Source of the DNA: Mytilisepta virgata
Lineage: Eukaryota; Mollusca; Bivalvia; Mytilida; Mytilidae
Direction: 5' to 3'
NCBI GenBank assembly: GCA_028015205.1
Contig: CM051510.1
Location: forward strand, 26,164,580-26,228,579
Length of the DNA: 64,000 nucleotides
Shown here: one piece after another, positions 46,716-58,261 of the stretch
Layout of the letters: each line of letters opens with the position of its first letter
Numbering within the stretch: the first letter of the stretch is position 1
Notes under the pieces: generated by a model
Database searches by the model: none
What the model saw: the letters and a program-made list of their open reading frames with translations, nothing else
Told to the model about the DNA's origin: nothing
Position numbers and translations under genes: made by a program

Positions 46716-47185
46716 AGATAGAGGATTTTGTTATAGCTCTCGCCTCTATGTTTTCGATCGTCCATCTGTCACATTAAACTCTTTCTTATTTTTAATTTTA
46801 TACGTTTCATTGCTATATACTGTTGTCCTGCACTTTATGTAGGTGTACAAGAAAGATTAAGTTTGGATTTTTCAATAGTTGTCAAATTTCGAAAATTGTG
46901 AATTCAATCTATTTCATTTTCAATTTTATGCATTTTATTTCCATACAATATTGTCATAAACTGTATGTAGATGCCAAGTAGCATTTTAAAATTTTGATTT
47001 TAAAAATTGGGGCCTATATTCAAAAAAATGATCAGAAAAATGGTGCAGCATTTCATACATCAGGGAAGCAACATGTGGGGAATGTGAGTATTGCTGTAAT
47101 TTCTGGCTGCCTTCATCAAATTTTTTTTTATTGTAAAAATATAAGTATCCTTTTTAACAAAATTTATTTTATTTCCTGTTTTTAG
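46716..47185 (+). repeat. Two diverged units of the intronic ACAGTATTGTC repeat
   Basis: Segments at about 46780-46900 and 46905-47015 (TGTAGATGCCAAG, ATTTTGATTTTAAAAATTGGGG) match units of the array at 49800-51180. They lie directly upstream of exon 2. Confidence 0.6.
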
Positions 47186-47282
47186 GAACCTTTATACGAG
47201 AGATGCACATCCAATCCACCATGCATAAAAGGAGAAGTTTGTTCTATTCTGTCTGATGGAAGCAACATTTGTATTGCCGATA
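47186..47282 (+). CDS. PAN-EGF-C-type lectin, exon 2 (EGF-like)
   Basis: 97 nt, acceptor TTTTTAG before 47186 and donor GTATGT at 47283. It encodes EPLYERCTSNPPCIKGEVC then a DGSNICIAD segment. The four visible cysteines in this short spacing suggest an EGF-like or partial EGF module. It enters in phase 0 from exon 1 and leaves in phase 1 to exon 3. Same length and phases as the minus-strand exon at 1381-1477, which confirms the borders. In the protein it links the PAN domain to the lectin domain. Confidence 0.85.
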
Positions 47283-48377
47283 GTATGTTTCCTTTTCAAT
47301 ATGGCATAAGTTTATATCTAGATATTTAAAGCGGATTGTGAAATGAGTTATATGTATTCATACTTATCCTTTAGCATAAACGTAACCTGGGGTTTTATTG
47401 TGCACCACATACTCGGCCACGTACGGTGAAAAATTTTATTCACTTGTGTAATATGAAACAAATGATAAACATATACTTTTATATTACAAAATTTACATAT
47501 TATATTATTTGAAAAAATTTAAAGGAATTCCAAAGAAAATCAATTATTATTACCATTTCGTTTATTTACGATACTTATTTTTAAAGCAATTACCGCGCAA
47601 TGCTATTTCTATAGGGGGAGGAGACTCCTTTTTTTCAATTTATTTATATTTTCTGATACGAATTTCACCTTTACAGAAATATGATTTTTTAGATTAGTAT
47701 AAACACGTAAATTTGCGATATATTATACAATACATTCCCATTGATATTATTGGTGAAAAATGAGGCTGAAAAAAATACGTGTTTTTTTCGTCCAAAATCC
47801 GAAATTTTTTCATCGTGATTTATTGACTGCTATAAAAAAAAAACTCGTAGCAGTAAATCGATTTTAAAACATATATTGATTACATTCATAATTTTATGCA
47901 TAACATTAATATCCAATCAAAAACGTTCTACTGTTTTATCCGAGCACTACTTTGGGTGGCCAAAATAGAGGGCGTATTTGTCGATACCGGATACACTGGT
48001 GATACCTAGTAATTTATCCTGCGATCAAGTCATTTCCAGTCTTATAACAGGGATAGAATAACGTTAGTCTATTAGGTTAATGACTTAATGAAGTCTTGTT
48101 TACATTGAGACCGCGAGGGACATGCCGCAGACCCTTTATATAGATAACAAGAAAAAACAAAACACAACAATCTGACACTGGTAGTCTTTTGCTTTCCTTT
48201 AATCATATCAGCTAACTATGAGCTGAGAATAAGAAATGATTACAATTATACCAGCTTGTTAAGTCTTGTAATAGTGAACAATCCAAGCTGACACTGATAG
48301 CACAACGATTTTCACAAACAAACGACATATGCCGACTTGTAAATAGAACATCAGCATCACCCCTGGTTCTTGACAAC
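47283..48377. other. Intron 2 (first part), nothing recognised
   Basis: AT-rich intronic DNA with no supported exon. A 62-codon frame at 47509-47697 has no domain. Confidence 0.4.
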
Positions 48378-48685
48378 ATGGCAGAGGATGCCTCGTTTAA
48401 CACACTACAAGATTTAGAGAATGCCGACATTACGCAGTGGGTCGACAGTGACGGAACAGTTTGGAACCACTTCGATACAGGCAGACCAGGAGCGCCAGCA
48501 ACTTGGAAGCTCGGCAGAAGAAGAAGATTCAACACCCGCATACCAATATTTTCACCATCCAGACTTTCAAAGACATCGAGGCCGTAAACGCGATTCACAT
48601 AAGACAACTTCAAGCAGGAGGTACCCAGAGACAACGACCAAGTAAGTACAGAAGAATTGACAACCTACTTACAGTAATGAAATAG
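48378..48685 (+). CDS. Unidentified GC-richer open frame
   Basis: From 48378, MAEDASFNTLQDLENADITQ then WVDSDGTVWNHFDTGRPGAP ends at TGA 48585-48587 (69 codons). The two other plus frames are open for most of 48421-48685. Base composition is richer in G+C than the surrounding intron, and an AATAAA lies downstream at about 48884. The WVDSDGTVWNHF/GRRRRFN pattern faintly recalls the N-terminal part of piggyBac-type proteins, but I would not assign it. It may be a fragment of a transposon ORF or a small nested gene. A minus-strand frame (48212-48634) overlaps and is most likely a shadow. Confidence 0.35.
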
Positions 48686-48689
48686 AGAC

Positions 48690-49799
48690 TCACCAGCAAC
48701 AACATCGACCTTATGAATTACACCGACGACGTTTCACAGATTTTACACCTTGGTTGAATTATTTTAAAAATTGTAAATAAATTGTGTATTATTTATATAT
48801 AATATCTGTGTTTTATTATGATTGTAAGTAAATAGTGTTATTAATTTGTATTATTATTGATTGTGTATAAATAGTAGAAATAAACCTCAATACATTTTAG
48901 TAATGTATATTATTGCCTTTCTTCTTATTTCAATACAATATTGACCATTCACGCTGTCTAATTTACCCTTAGAGTGCCTCCTAATCCCTCTTAATTACTA
49001 TGTTTGGAAAGAAAAAATTAATCAAATGTTGGCGTTCCTGGATACAACCTATGTCACATATCCGTTTATATCAATAAAGAAAGAAAGAAATTTCGTTATT
49101 CATTTAAATTACATTTAGAATTCTAAAAACGATAAAATTATTACAAAAATAAATATAACTACAAGTAAAACGCTGGAATCCAGCATTTATTGTAAATCTT
49201 ACATTGTGCGTCGTAATTTGAACATGGTAAATGGAACATGGTATAACGTTTGATCAAGGTACATCATTTGGAAAATGGTTCATTTATTACTCCTATGTTC
49301 TAAGTATTGTATATTTCCAGTTCTGATACCAAGAATATTAGTTTTTCAACAAAACATGCGGCGATAGTATAGTTCTCAAGGATAAACATTTTAACATGAT
49401 TATCTGAATTTTGCAACCGTGACTAACATGCCTAAAGTGTCAATGATAGCTTACATGTATTACTAAATTATTAATGATATGTTGAACCCCTCCACCTAAA
49501 CATTTCAAAAAAGTAGAACTTTGGCTTTCGATCATATATTTTTTAAATTTCCACTAGTTCTATTTATTGCATTTCTTCACAGAATGATTGCATACTATCT
49601 GATAAATAGACAATTAGTATTAAATTGTAGCATTGGATAAGTGTTCCATCTGGGGCAAAATAATGGTCAGGAATTTTGCATGATAAACTGAATGCTGACG
49701 TCCCCTTTATTATTTAAGGTAGAATAATTATATCGTAACTCGTATTGTATGTCCCATGTCAAATAATTTTGTTTTGAATGTTTATTTCATTCGTTTAAT
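48690..49799. other. Intron 2, nothing recognised
   Basis: AT-rich. Contains AATAAA motifs near 48884 that could be the end of a nested transcript. No further feature. Confidence 0.4.
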
Positions 49800-51180
49800 T
49801 TCTATACAGTATTGTCACATACTTTAGAATTTTAATTTTCTAAAATTGGGAACCACAGGGGTTGAATTGAGAAAATTTGGAATTTAAGCTTGTGACCTGA
49901 ACTCCTCGTTCATGTTTACCTTCATGCATTCAATTTCTATATAGTATGGTCACATAATGTATGTGGATGCGCACTAAGGTTTTAGAATTTTGCTTTTAAA
50001 AAAATGGAACCCACAAGGATCAAATTTCTAAAATTGTAAATTTAAGTTTGTGACTAAAACTATTCTTTAATTTTTCATTTTATACATTTAATTTCTTTAC
50101 AGTAATAGCATGCACTGTATATACATACGCAATAATGTATTAGGATTTTGAATGTAAAAAATTGGGCACTGCAAGGGCCGAATTTCGAAAATTGTGAATT
50201 TAATCTTGTGACTTAAACTCCTGTTTCATTTTTGCCTTTTATGTATTTAATTTCTAAATAGTATTGTCACAAACCTCATTTAGATGCGCCGAAAGGTTTT
50301 GGCAGTTTGATTTCAAAACTTTGGGCCACCAGGGGTCGACGTTATAAAATTGTGACATCAATTCCTTTTTCATTTTTCATTTTCTGTATTTAATTTCTTT
50401 ACAGTAATATCATACACTGTATGTACATAAGCAATAATGTATACGGATTTTGAATTTCAAAAATTGGGCACTACAGGGATCGAATTTCAAAAAATTTCTA
50501 TACAGTATTGTCAAATACTTTATTTAGATGCGCCGTAAGGTTTTAGAAATTTGATTCCAAAACTTTGGGTCCATAGGGGTCGAATTTATAAAATTGTGAA
50601 TTAAAGCTTGTGACATAAATGACATAAATTCCTCTTTCATTTTCTATTTTATGCATTTAATTCCTTTACAATAATATCATACACTGTATGTACATACGCA
50701 ATAATGTATTAGGATTTTGAATTTCAAAAATTGGGGACTACAGGGGTCGAAATTCGAAAATTGTGAATTTAAGCTTGTGACTTAAATTCCTCTTAATTTT
50801 TCATTTTATGCATTTAATTTCTATACAGTATTGTCGCATTGTGTATTTAGGTACGTCATAAGGTTTTCGAAACTTGATTTCACAACTTGGAGCCCACATG
50901 GGTAAAATATCAAAAATTGCGAATTTAAGATTGTGACCTAAAGTCCTCTTTCATTTTTAATTTTATGCATTTAATTTCTTCACAGTAATATCATATACTG
51001 TATGTAGATGCACAATAAGGTATTGGGATTTTGATTTTCAGGGGTCGAATTTTGAAAATTGTGAATTTAAGCTTGTGACCTTAACTCCTCTTTCATTTTT
51101 CATTTTATGCATTAATTGCTATACAGTATTATCATAAACCAGTCTTTCATTTTTCATTGTCACATACTATATGTAGATGC
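49800..51180 (+). repeat. Intronic array of 130-165-bp units carrying acceptor-like TACAG
   Basis: About ten degenerate units share 'tcattttatgcatttaatttct(a/t)(t)acagta(t/a)t', 'tgtatgtagatgcgcaataagg', 'ttttgatttcaaaaattggg' and 'gggtcgaatttcgaaaattgtgaatttaagcttgtgac'. From 50095 on, two types alternate: TTTACAGTAATATC (about 50095, 50397, 50664, 50978) and TATACAGTATTGTC (about 50254, 50498, 50821, 51119), so the higher period is roughly 300 bp. Each unit has a pyrimidine/AT stretch ending in CAG. Single units also occur in intron 1 and upstream of 60306. Confidence 0.85.
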
Positions 51181-51292
51181 GAAAAATTTGGGCTTGTATT
51201 TAAAGATATAATTGTGAAAAAGGTGCATAAGGATTTCGAGGATAGCTGTCGTTTCCGACTGCCTCAATCTAGTTCCTTTTTGTTATTGGTAG

Positions 51293-51384
51293 AGCACCGT
51301 CAATCATGCCCTGATGGATGGGATTTCTATGGTGGACATTGCTACTTGATTGTGGTCAACACAGGCAACTGGTACAGTGCAAAG
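51293..51384 (+). CDS. PAN-EGF-C-type lectin, exon 3 (start of CTLD)
   Basis: 92 nt, acceptor GGTAG before 51293 and donor GTAAAA at 51385. Two bases complete the phase-1 codon from exon 2, then HRQSCPDGWDFYGGHCYLIV and NTGNWYSAK: the first two cysteines and the WxxxxGxCY core of a long-form C-type lectin domain. It leaves in phase 0. A nearly identical exon 9011 bp downstream (60306-60395) has a TGA in place of the Trp codon after CPDG. Immediately downstream is the intron copy that carries a LINE. Confidence 0.9.
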
Positions 51385-52946
51385 GTAAAACCTTTTCTAA
51401 TGTAGTACATGTAGTTGATATATGAAATCTTTGTAGAATATCCCTAAAGATAGATTTTATAGCAAGAGAAAAAACGTGAATAATTAAATATCTTGGGTGA
51501 TTATGTCTTCTGTATAGGTTATTTATTGTCGAGAAAACTAAGACGGAGATCAAGTAGGTTTCCGTGTTATTTTGTTTATTCGTTTTTTATTCAAATTTTT
51601 AAACCGTACGTCAGATGTTTGTAGAATATCAAACGGAAAATCGAGTTTCTTTTTTGACATTCGTTTTAAAGTGAGTTTTTCACATTTCATGTTCCCCGTG
51701 TGGGTCCCGGGGACACATATAGAATAGGCCCACAGCTCCCAGGCTTGGCCTAAGAGGCCCCTAAAGAGGCGACGTGTTTGCCGTGTGTCGCAAACTCGTG
51801 TCGGTAATAGGGAGTATTCCTGGATGGCCGGATAAACGGTTCCGATCATCATCTGGGGCACAATCTTTACCCAGACGGGAGACCGGATGGGCCCGATTCG
51901 CGCGTCAATCGTCTGGTCACTCCAATCCCTTTACAATAGTTAATCTATATTTATTTTTACCCTCAAAGTTTGCTTATCTAAATTAAAAATTTCTGAAATA
52001 CGGGATTAGTGTTGGCTTAAGGTTCACAAGCTTCAACAGGTTCAAAATCTTCACTTTTGGATTATCCATTTTATATTATTTATTATTGCTTTAATTTATT
52101 ATTTTTCTGATAATTTCAAACAGTACAGAATTTTTGTTTGTCTCAATCATCCAATATTGTAAACTTCAAATTTTGGTCTCTTTTCTGAATATTATTTTTC
52201 CAACCTGCTCAAAATATGGCTCGATTGTCCCGGTTAAACCATTAAATGGTCATGTCTAGCCCTATGCTGTTTTTTCGTGGTTATCATAAATGACCCATAT
52301 GAACTCTCCATGATACTGAGATACGATGGGTGGGTTAGGTTTGGTCTGCATGTATCGCTGTACGTTGATGTTTGGGTTCTGGGCTCTTAGATGATAATCA
52401 CTGACGGAAGCGCGGAGAAGGCTGTGGCTTATGAGACTAGGCTTTCTCGGCTTAATGAGGCCACGTTTGCCGTATGTGGATACCGTAAGGATAGAGGATG
52501 GGATCTTTGTGGCTGAAACACGCCACTTGGCCCTTACTTTATCTTAAACGGGCGGTCGGATGGGCCCGGTTCTGACCAAAAGGCTCGTCACGCCAAGTCC
52601 TTGAACTTGCCTGTTACCAAAATGTACCACAATAGTACCATTTATATAAGTCGGTTCAAGAAGGTGGTGGCTTATGGGTCAATCGTGTAGATGATACTTC
52701 GGACGGTTGTTTCATCAGGTATCCCTTGTCACGAAGCTTGCGTCCGAACAGAAGTGCTCTACGCGAGTATCTTATCCCTGTAGCCCTAGTGCTTGTCGCA
52801 TATGCGGTAAGTATACATCATATTGGTGCTTCTCCGAGGCGGCGGGGAGCAGGGGTAATGAATCATTATACAATCACCACGTCAGAAAACCCCCCAAAAC
52901 AACAACCTCAAAACGCAAATTTAGGTATTGTGACGATGAGGAACAC

Positions 52947-53580
52947 ATGACAAAAATTCAAAATAAAACTTCTGACAATTTTTCAAAATTTTTGGTATTA
53001 ACAAGTCAAAATTCCGAAAAACCTTTCACCAAAGTTTCTCCTTTTCTCTTACAAAAAACAATTTTTAGCCGAGCTGGACAGGTTAACAAAGTGTCAAAAA
53101 TGAGAAATGGAAGTGTTTTAATAGAATATAGTAGGACACGAAAGTCTAAAAATCTTCTCTCTTTAACTTGTATTTCGGATATTCAAATCTCAGTAACTCC
53201 ACATCGCAAACTCAATTCTTTTATGGGATTTATTCGAGATAGAGACCACGACTTGTACGAACAATCAGAAGAAGAAATCCAGGAAGAACTTCAATCGTAA
53301 CACGTATCCAAAGGTCAAAAACTTCACCAAGAAATTTGAAGGCAAAATTCTGAAATTAAATACATACCTAATTACATTTAACCTGACACTGTACCGGAAC
53401 ATATCTACAAAGGACCTTACAGAATCAGAGTTGACACATACGTACCTAACCCTATCCGCTGTTTCAAATTCCAGAAATTTTGTCCCGGTAGGAGTTCTTA
53501 TCGCAGTACGGAAAAATGTTCTGTTGAGGGCCATTCCAGCTTTGGTGTGACGGTCCAATTAAATGTGCTAACTGTGGATT
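52947..53580 (+). pseudogene. LINE ORF1 (Gag-like) remnant
   Basis: MTKIQNKTSDNFSKFLVLTS, FLLQKTIFSRAGQVNKVSKM, RNGSVLIEYS and DIQISVTPHRKLN form the RRM-like part of an I/Jockey-type ORF1. A TAA at 53298-53300 interrupts it before the zinc-knuckle traces (NPIRCFKFQKFCPGRSSY), which are also frameshifted. The same TAA is present in copy 2 at 62256-62258. Confidence 0.7.
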
Positions 53581-53683
53581 AGATCATTTGGCAAATTATC
53601 TAAACTGCGAGATTTATAAAAAAAGAAATAGAAATTCAAAAACCAAAAACCGAAAAAAACATCAGCTATCAAGAAGTTAAAAA

Positions 53684-54076
53684 ATGGTCTCTGCATCGAA
53701 TAACTCCGTTCCAACAACCTCTTATGCTGACAAAGTTAAATCTCCCAAAATTACCAGGTCTTTTGCTATCCAAACTAAATACACGTGGCCAGATGGTGCA
53801 GAACTCCCGATACCTGTACCTACATCTTGTCAACCAGAAGGGTCAACATCTCAAGCCAAAACATCCACATCAAACTCCTCCCAAACATCTCAAACATTTG
53901 TCCAATCAAATTCAATCACTAATCATACAAAACCAATCCCCACGAAAAGGACTTCCACGTCTTCGAAACAAAAATCACCTCAAAAACCTTCATCGTCACA
54001 GAAACTTGGACAACCATCGAAAACAGATATAAGAATATACAATCTTCTGGTAGACTCTCAAAGGCCGAAAAAATAA
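53684..54076 (+). pseudogene. LINE ORF1 C-terminal Ser/Thr/Pro-rich part
   Basis: MVSASNNSVPTTSYADKVKS followed by a long Ser/Thr/Gln/Pro-rich stretch. Low complexity is normal for the linker end of such ORF1 proteins. Copy 2 has the same region at 62650-63050. Confidence 0.55.
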
Positions 54077-54294
54077 GTTCAGTAGATTTAGAGACCTTTG
54101 TTCAGAGTTTGTCGACGATGACAACTCGGAACAAATGGATACGAATGATCTTTTGGAGTCGATATGGGATGATTCGTCAGTCCCATCTAGAGACTCTCGC
54201 TCCACCAGAGGCTCTTGCGTTCCAGGCCGAGGCCAAGAAGTTCTTCGAATGAACAACAGAGAAAGAACTACTCCCCCATCCGACCACACTTAAA

Positions 54295-54700
54295 ATGAAT
54301 AATATAATACAGTGGAATTGTCGAGGTTTGAAAATTAATTTAATAGAGTTATCATTTCTTGTACAAGCTTTCCTTCCTGTTGTTTTTGGTCTTCAGGGAA
54401 CTCATTTAAATGAAAACGATACCGTTAATATTAAAAATTACTCTCTCTTCAGCACCCACGTTAAAAAGGATGAAAGAGCTGTTGGCGGCTCATCAATCCT
54501 TGTTAGAAGATAGAAGATTTTTTAAACCAGGAAAGCTTGTGCATTTTCAATGATGGATCAGATACTTATCTCCACCCTGGGAATGGTTCTAACTGGCTAT
54601 CGATCTAACGATCTGTGACCCTTCTTTGTTACTGGATTACTCATGACGAGTCCATAATGACTTGTGTGGAAGCGATCACTTTCCCTTAATTTTGGAAAAT
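54295..54700 (+). pseudogene. LINE endonuclease remnant with internal deletion
   Basis: The first part MNNIIQWNCRGLKINLIELS, VVFGLQGTHL matches the start of the apurinic-type endonuclease. After 54513 the sequence jumps to traces of its end (IDLTICDPS, CGSDHFPLIL), so most of the central domain is missing. Copy 2 lacks nearly all of this region. Confidence 0.75.
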
Positions 54701-56526
54701 TTGTTTCCGACGTCATCCGAGAGAGTTGCACGCTGGAAATTTGACAAGGCCGATTGGCCTTTGTTCGAGCAACTTTGTCGAGATGAACTGAAAAAAGGTA
54801 CTTTTGATAATGTTATTAGTCCAGTCCTTAAATTTAATGAAAAGGTGGTATCGATAGCTGAGAGAACCATTCCTAAAACCTCGACAAATCCAAAACAACC
54901 CAGCAAACCATGGGTTGACCATGATTGTGAAAAGGCGAAGAAAAATAGGAAAAAGGCCGAACATAATATATGCATCAAAGTAACATACGTATATTCCGTG
55001 CAAAAGCACGTAGAACATTCAAACAAAAGAGACGTAAGTCTTGGCAAAACTTCGTCTCAAAACTAAATTCTCATACACCAATAAACCAAGTTTGGAACTT
55101 TATACAAAAAGTTAACGGTAAAAACAGGAAAGCTAATCTTCACCAACTAAAAGATGGCCAGACCCTTTTAACATCAGAAAATGAGATCTTTCAAAAACTT
55201 GGTGAAACTTTTTCTAAAAATTCTTCTTCTCAAAATTACTCTCAGGAATTTCAACGTATTAAAAACCGAACCGAAAAAAACAAACTTAAATTTCGATCAA
55301 ATAATTCATCAGACTACAACCGTCCATTCTCTCTTGATGAACTCAAAAATTCTCTGGCAAAGACCCATGACACAGCATGTGACCCGGATAATATTCATTA
55401 TAAACTTCTGAAACACCTTCCAGGTACGTGTTTAGAAACTCTTCTGGACCTCCTCAATAAAGTATGGATATCTGGTGACTTGCCTTCCATCTGGAAGCAA
55501 GCTACAGTTATCCCTTTTCCCAAACCTGGCAAATATCATTTCGAATTGTCGAATTATCGGCCAATTGCCCTTACAATTACGTATGCAAGACGATGGAACG
55601 GATGCAAACGACCACCTTGTCTGGTTCCTGTCCGATATACAGTGTGGATTCCGGCAGGGCAGAAGCACATTAGATCATCTCGTTTGCTCCGAGCCTTTCC
55701 TACGCAACGGGTTTGCTAAAGGTGAACATGTGGTGTCGGTCTTTTTCGACCTTGAAAAAGCATACGACACCACTTGGAAATACGTAATTTTAAAAGACTT
55801 AAATGATATGGGGTTGAAAGGTAGATTACTCTCATTTACTGATAACTTCTTGTCAGACAGACAGTTTAAAGTGTACCTCAGCTGAGTATCCTCTCTGTTA
55901 CTCTATTCAGTATTAAAATAAATAGTTTGGCTAAAACATTACAAATGAATGTTGGAGGCTCGCTTTATGTTGATGATTTTCTTACATGCTATAGAGGTAA
56001 AAATATGAACAACATAGAAAGACAACTACAATTATCTTTAAATAAAATTGAAAAATGGGCTATGGAAAATGGTTTTAAATATTCCAACTCCAAAACAGTA
56101 TGTATGCATTTTTGTAATAAAGGAAAAATAAATTTAGACCCCGAACTTAAAATTTATAATTCTCCCATTAAGGTCGTCAAAGAAACCAAATTTCTTTGTG
56201 TTCTGTTTGACAATAAACTTACCTTTCTACCCCATATCAAAATGCTTAAAGCTAAATGCTTGAAGGCATTGGATATTTTACTAGCTGTTTCCAGCACTGA
56301 CTGGGGTGCTGACAAAAATATTTTGTTAAATCTATATCGATCACTTGTACGATCTAAACTTGATTATGATTCCATTATATATGGATCTGCTCGCAAATCC
56401 TATATAAAACTTTTAGGCCTACGTTTGGCCTTGGGGGCGTTCAGAACATCTCCTGTGGAGAGTTTATATGTAGAGGCGAGCGAGTCGTTTCTTTATAACC
56501 GTAGGATAAAACTTGGTTTACAATAA
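54701..56526 (+). pseudogene. LINE reverse transcriptase remnant
   Basis: Pieces in several frames give WKFDKADWPLFEQLCRDELK, NHTPINQVWN-type linker, FSLDELKNSLAKTHDTACDP, WKQATVIPFPKPGK, SNYRPIALT, QCGFRQGRSTLDHLV, VFFDLEKAYDTTW and GGSLYVDDFLTCYRG (catalytic YVDD). The thumb continues to 56526. A segment between DRQFKVYLS and the YVDD block is missing. Multiple frameshifts make it inactive. Confidence 0.85.
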
Positions 56527-56789
56527 TGTCCTTCAAATCCTGCCTACGACTTTGTTTTCAATCCGCTCTATGAGGATATATTTGAACAACATGAAACATT
56601 AAACCACATATTTATGGTTGTAACATCAACCTTGATGAAATAGCTCCTATTGATTTACCGCAATCGCCACCTTGGCTTATACCCAAACCCAAATTCATTT
56701 CTGACATCAGAAAACACAAAAAGTCGGAAAATAACCCCATTGAAATTCAGCAACAGTTTGCTGAAATTAAATCAAATTATCAAGGGTTC

Positions 56790-57115
56790 GATACCATTTA
56801 TACTGATGGATCAAAAGACGGAGATAAAGCAGCTGCTGGAGCTGTTTATGGACAACGGGCAGCGACTCTTCGTCTTCCATCTTCTAGTTCTATAATTACA
56901 GCTGAGGTAAGAGCTATTGTTCTTGCCTTAAAATTCATTAGATCTTCTGACAAAGAAAACTTTCTAATTTGTTCTGATTCTCTTTCATGTTTATTGGCCA
57001 TAGAAGGTCAGAAATATAGAAATCTTTTGATTTCATATATCATAGAATTTTATAAAAGACTTTCTGTTATGGGTAAAGAAGTAGTTTTCCTCCGGATACC
57101 AAGTCGGTATAAAGA
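56790..57115 (+). pseudogene. LINE RNase H domain
   Basis: FDTIYTDGSKDGDKAAAGAV (first catalytic Asp), SSSSIITAEVRAIVLALKFI (Glu), NFLICSDSLSCLLAIEG (Asp) and a degenerate HSCR segment near 57120 are the RNase H signature. This domain separates I-superfamily LINEs from L1, CR1 and RTE types. Confidence 0.85.
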
Positions 57116-57848
57116 GAAACACAGTTGTAGATAGAATAGCGAAGAATGCTCTAGAAGACCCCATTACTAATATGTCAGTGCCTTACTCTGATTTTAAACC
57201 TTAAATTTACCAGTATGTTTTACGTCTGTGGCAGTCCCAGTGTTATCTGCTTAGAGACAATAAACTTCATTCTATAGAGTCAACTGTTGGCAAGAATGTG
57301 TGTTTTTTCGGCAAATGCAGACGATATGAAGTTGTTTTAATAAATGTCGCATTGGCCACACCAGGACGACTCATTCTTTTATTTTAGAGAGTGACCCGCC
57401 TCCTGAGTGTATATCATGCCAATGTCGACATAGTATTAAACATCTTTTAATTGACTGTGTAGATAAGTCCGACATTATTTGTCGGTACTATACAGTCAAC
57501 ATATATGAAAGAGTTGTTTACAAATGTTGCTGGCAACCGTCTTTTACGGTATTTGAAAGATGTTGGACTGTATTAAAAAATATAGTATGACTGCATTTTT
57601 GAATAGAGTCCAATAATTTTAAATTTGTTCAAATGTTTTGAATGATGTTAATTTATTTAATAGCGTATTTGTGATATAATTTTTCACATTGAAATTTTGT
57701 TTCTTATTTGTTTTATTGTTTTACTTTCTCCTTAAATATTATTTGTAAATAGTTCATTCGTTTTAGGTAGTATTTTTTCCAATCACATTTAATATAATTA
57801 GTTCTCGCCTTGATATGGCTTAAATGTCTCCCACACGGCGTAAAACGA

Positions 57849-57866
57849 TAATCAATCAATCAATCA
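57849..57866 (+). repeat. (AATC)n LINE tail
   Basis: ATAATCAATCAATCAATCA ends the LINE; simple tandem tails of this kind are typical for I-superfamily LINEs. Confidence 0.8.
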
Positions 57867-57889
57867 TATTTCATGTTGGTTATTTACAG

Positions 57890-57982
57890 TTGGAAAAAGA
57901 TTTCCATTCAGATACTAATGTTTCGACTTTTACAAACTCCATCACGTTCACGTGCATGCATTTCTTTTACCATCAAACAAAG
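57890..57982 (+). CDS. Candidate in-frame cassette exon
   Basis: Acceptor TTTACAG before 57890 and donor GTAAAT at 57983 frame 93 nt (31 codons, phase 0 at both ends): LEKDFHSDTNVSTFTNSITF then TCMHFFYHQTK. Because exon 3 ends and exon 4 starts in phase 0, it could be included without breaking the frame, but it would split the lectin domain between WYSAK and QGCENV. It lies 23 bp after the LINE tail. No family match. It may be a chance open stretch. Confidence 0.3.
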
Positions 57983-58175
57983 GTAAATTTTAAGAAAATA
58001 TCATTAGATATACGTTCACAAAACGGATTGATGATTTGATCACTATTCGCTATTCTTAGAAAGAATTTAGGTTTTTATTTGATAATTAAATTGATATATA
58101 AATCATTAGAGGTATTTAATAATAACTAATATATTATTTCTATTATTAAAAATAGAACAATCTTCTATTTTGCAG

Positions 58176-58261
58176 CAAGGATGTGAAAATGTTGAATCCT
58201 ATTTAATCAAGATTGAAACAGATGGAGAGAACAAATGGACGAAAGACCTGATAAAAGGAAA
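58176..58261 (+). CDS. PAN-EGF-C-type lectin, exon 4 (middle of CTLD)
   Basis: 86 nt, acceptor TTTTGCAG before 58176 and donor GTATTT at 58262. It encodes QGCENVESYLIKIETDGENK then WTKDLIKG. This continues WYSAK of exon 3 as expected: the third conserved cysteine followed by the (L)I(K)IE helix of a C-type lectin domain. It enters in phase 0 and leaves in phase 2. Confidence 0.85.

Larger units (their letters stand above)
51600..57866 (+). mobile_element. I/Nimb-like LINE with RNase H, copy 1, inactive
   Basis: A near-complete but decayed non-LTR retrotransposon in intron 3, host orientation. The 5' untranslated region (about 51660-52900) contains two related GC-rich blocks ('gaggcgacgtgtttgccgtg', 'gaggccacgtttgccgtatg'). 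Then come an ORF1 nucleic-acid-binding protein, an endonuclease with an internal deletion, a reverse transcriptase, and an RNase H domain. The tail is GGCGTAAAACG followed by (AATC)n at 57849-57866. The presence of RNase H and the tail style place it in the I superfamily, close to Nimb elements known from molluscs; this is judged by eye. Copy 2 starts at 60396. Confidence 0.85.
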
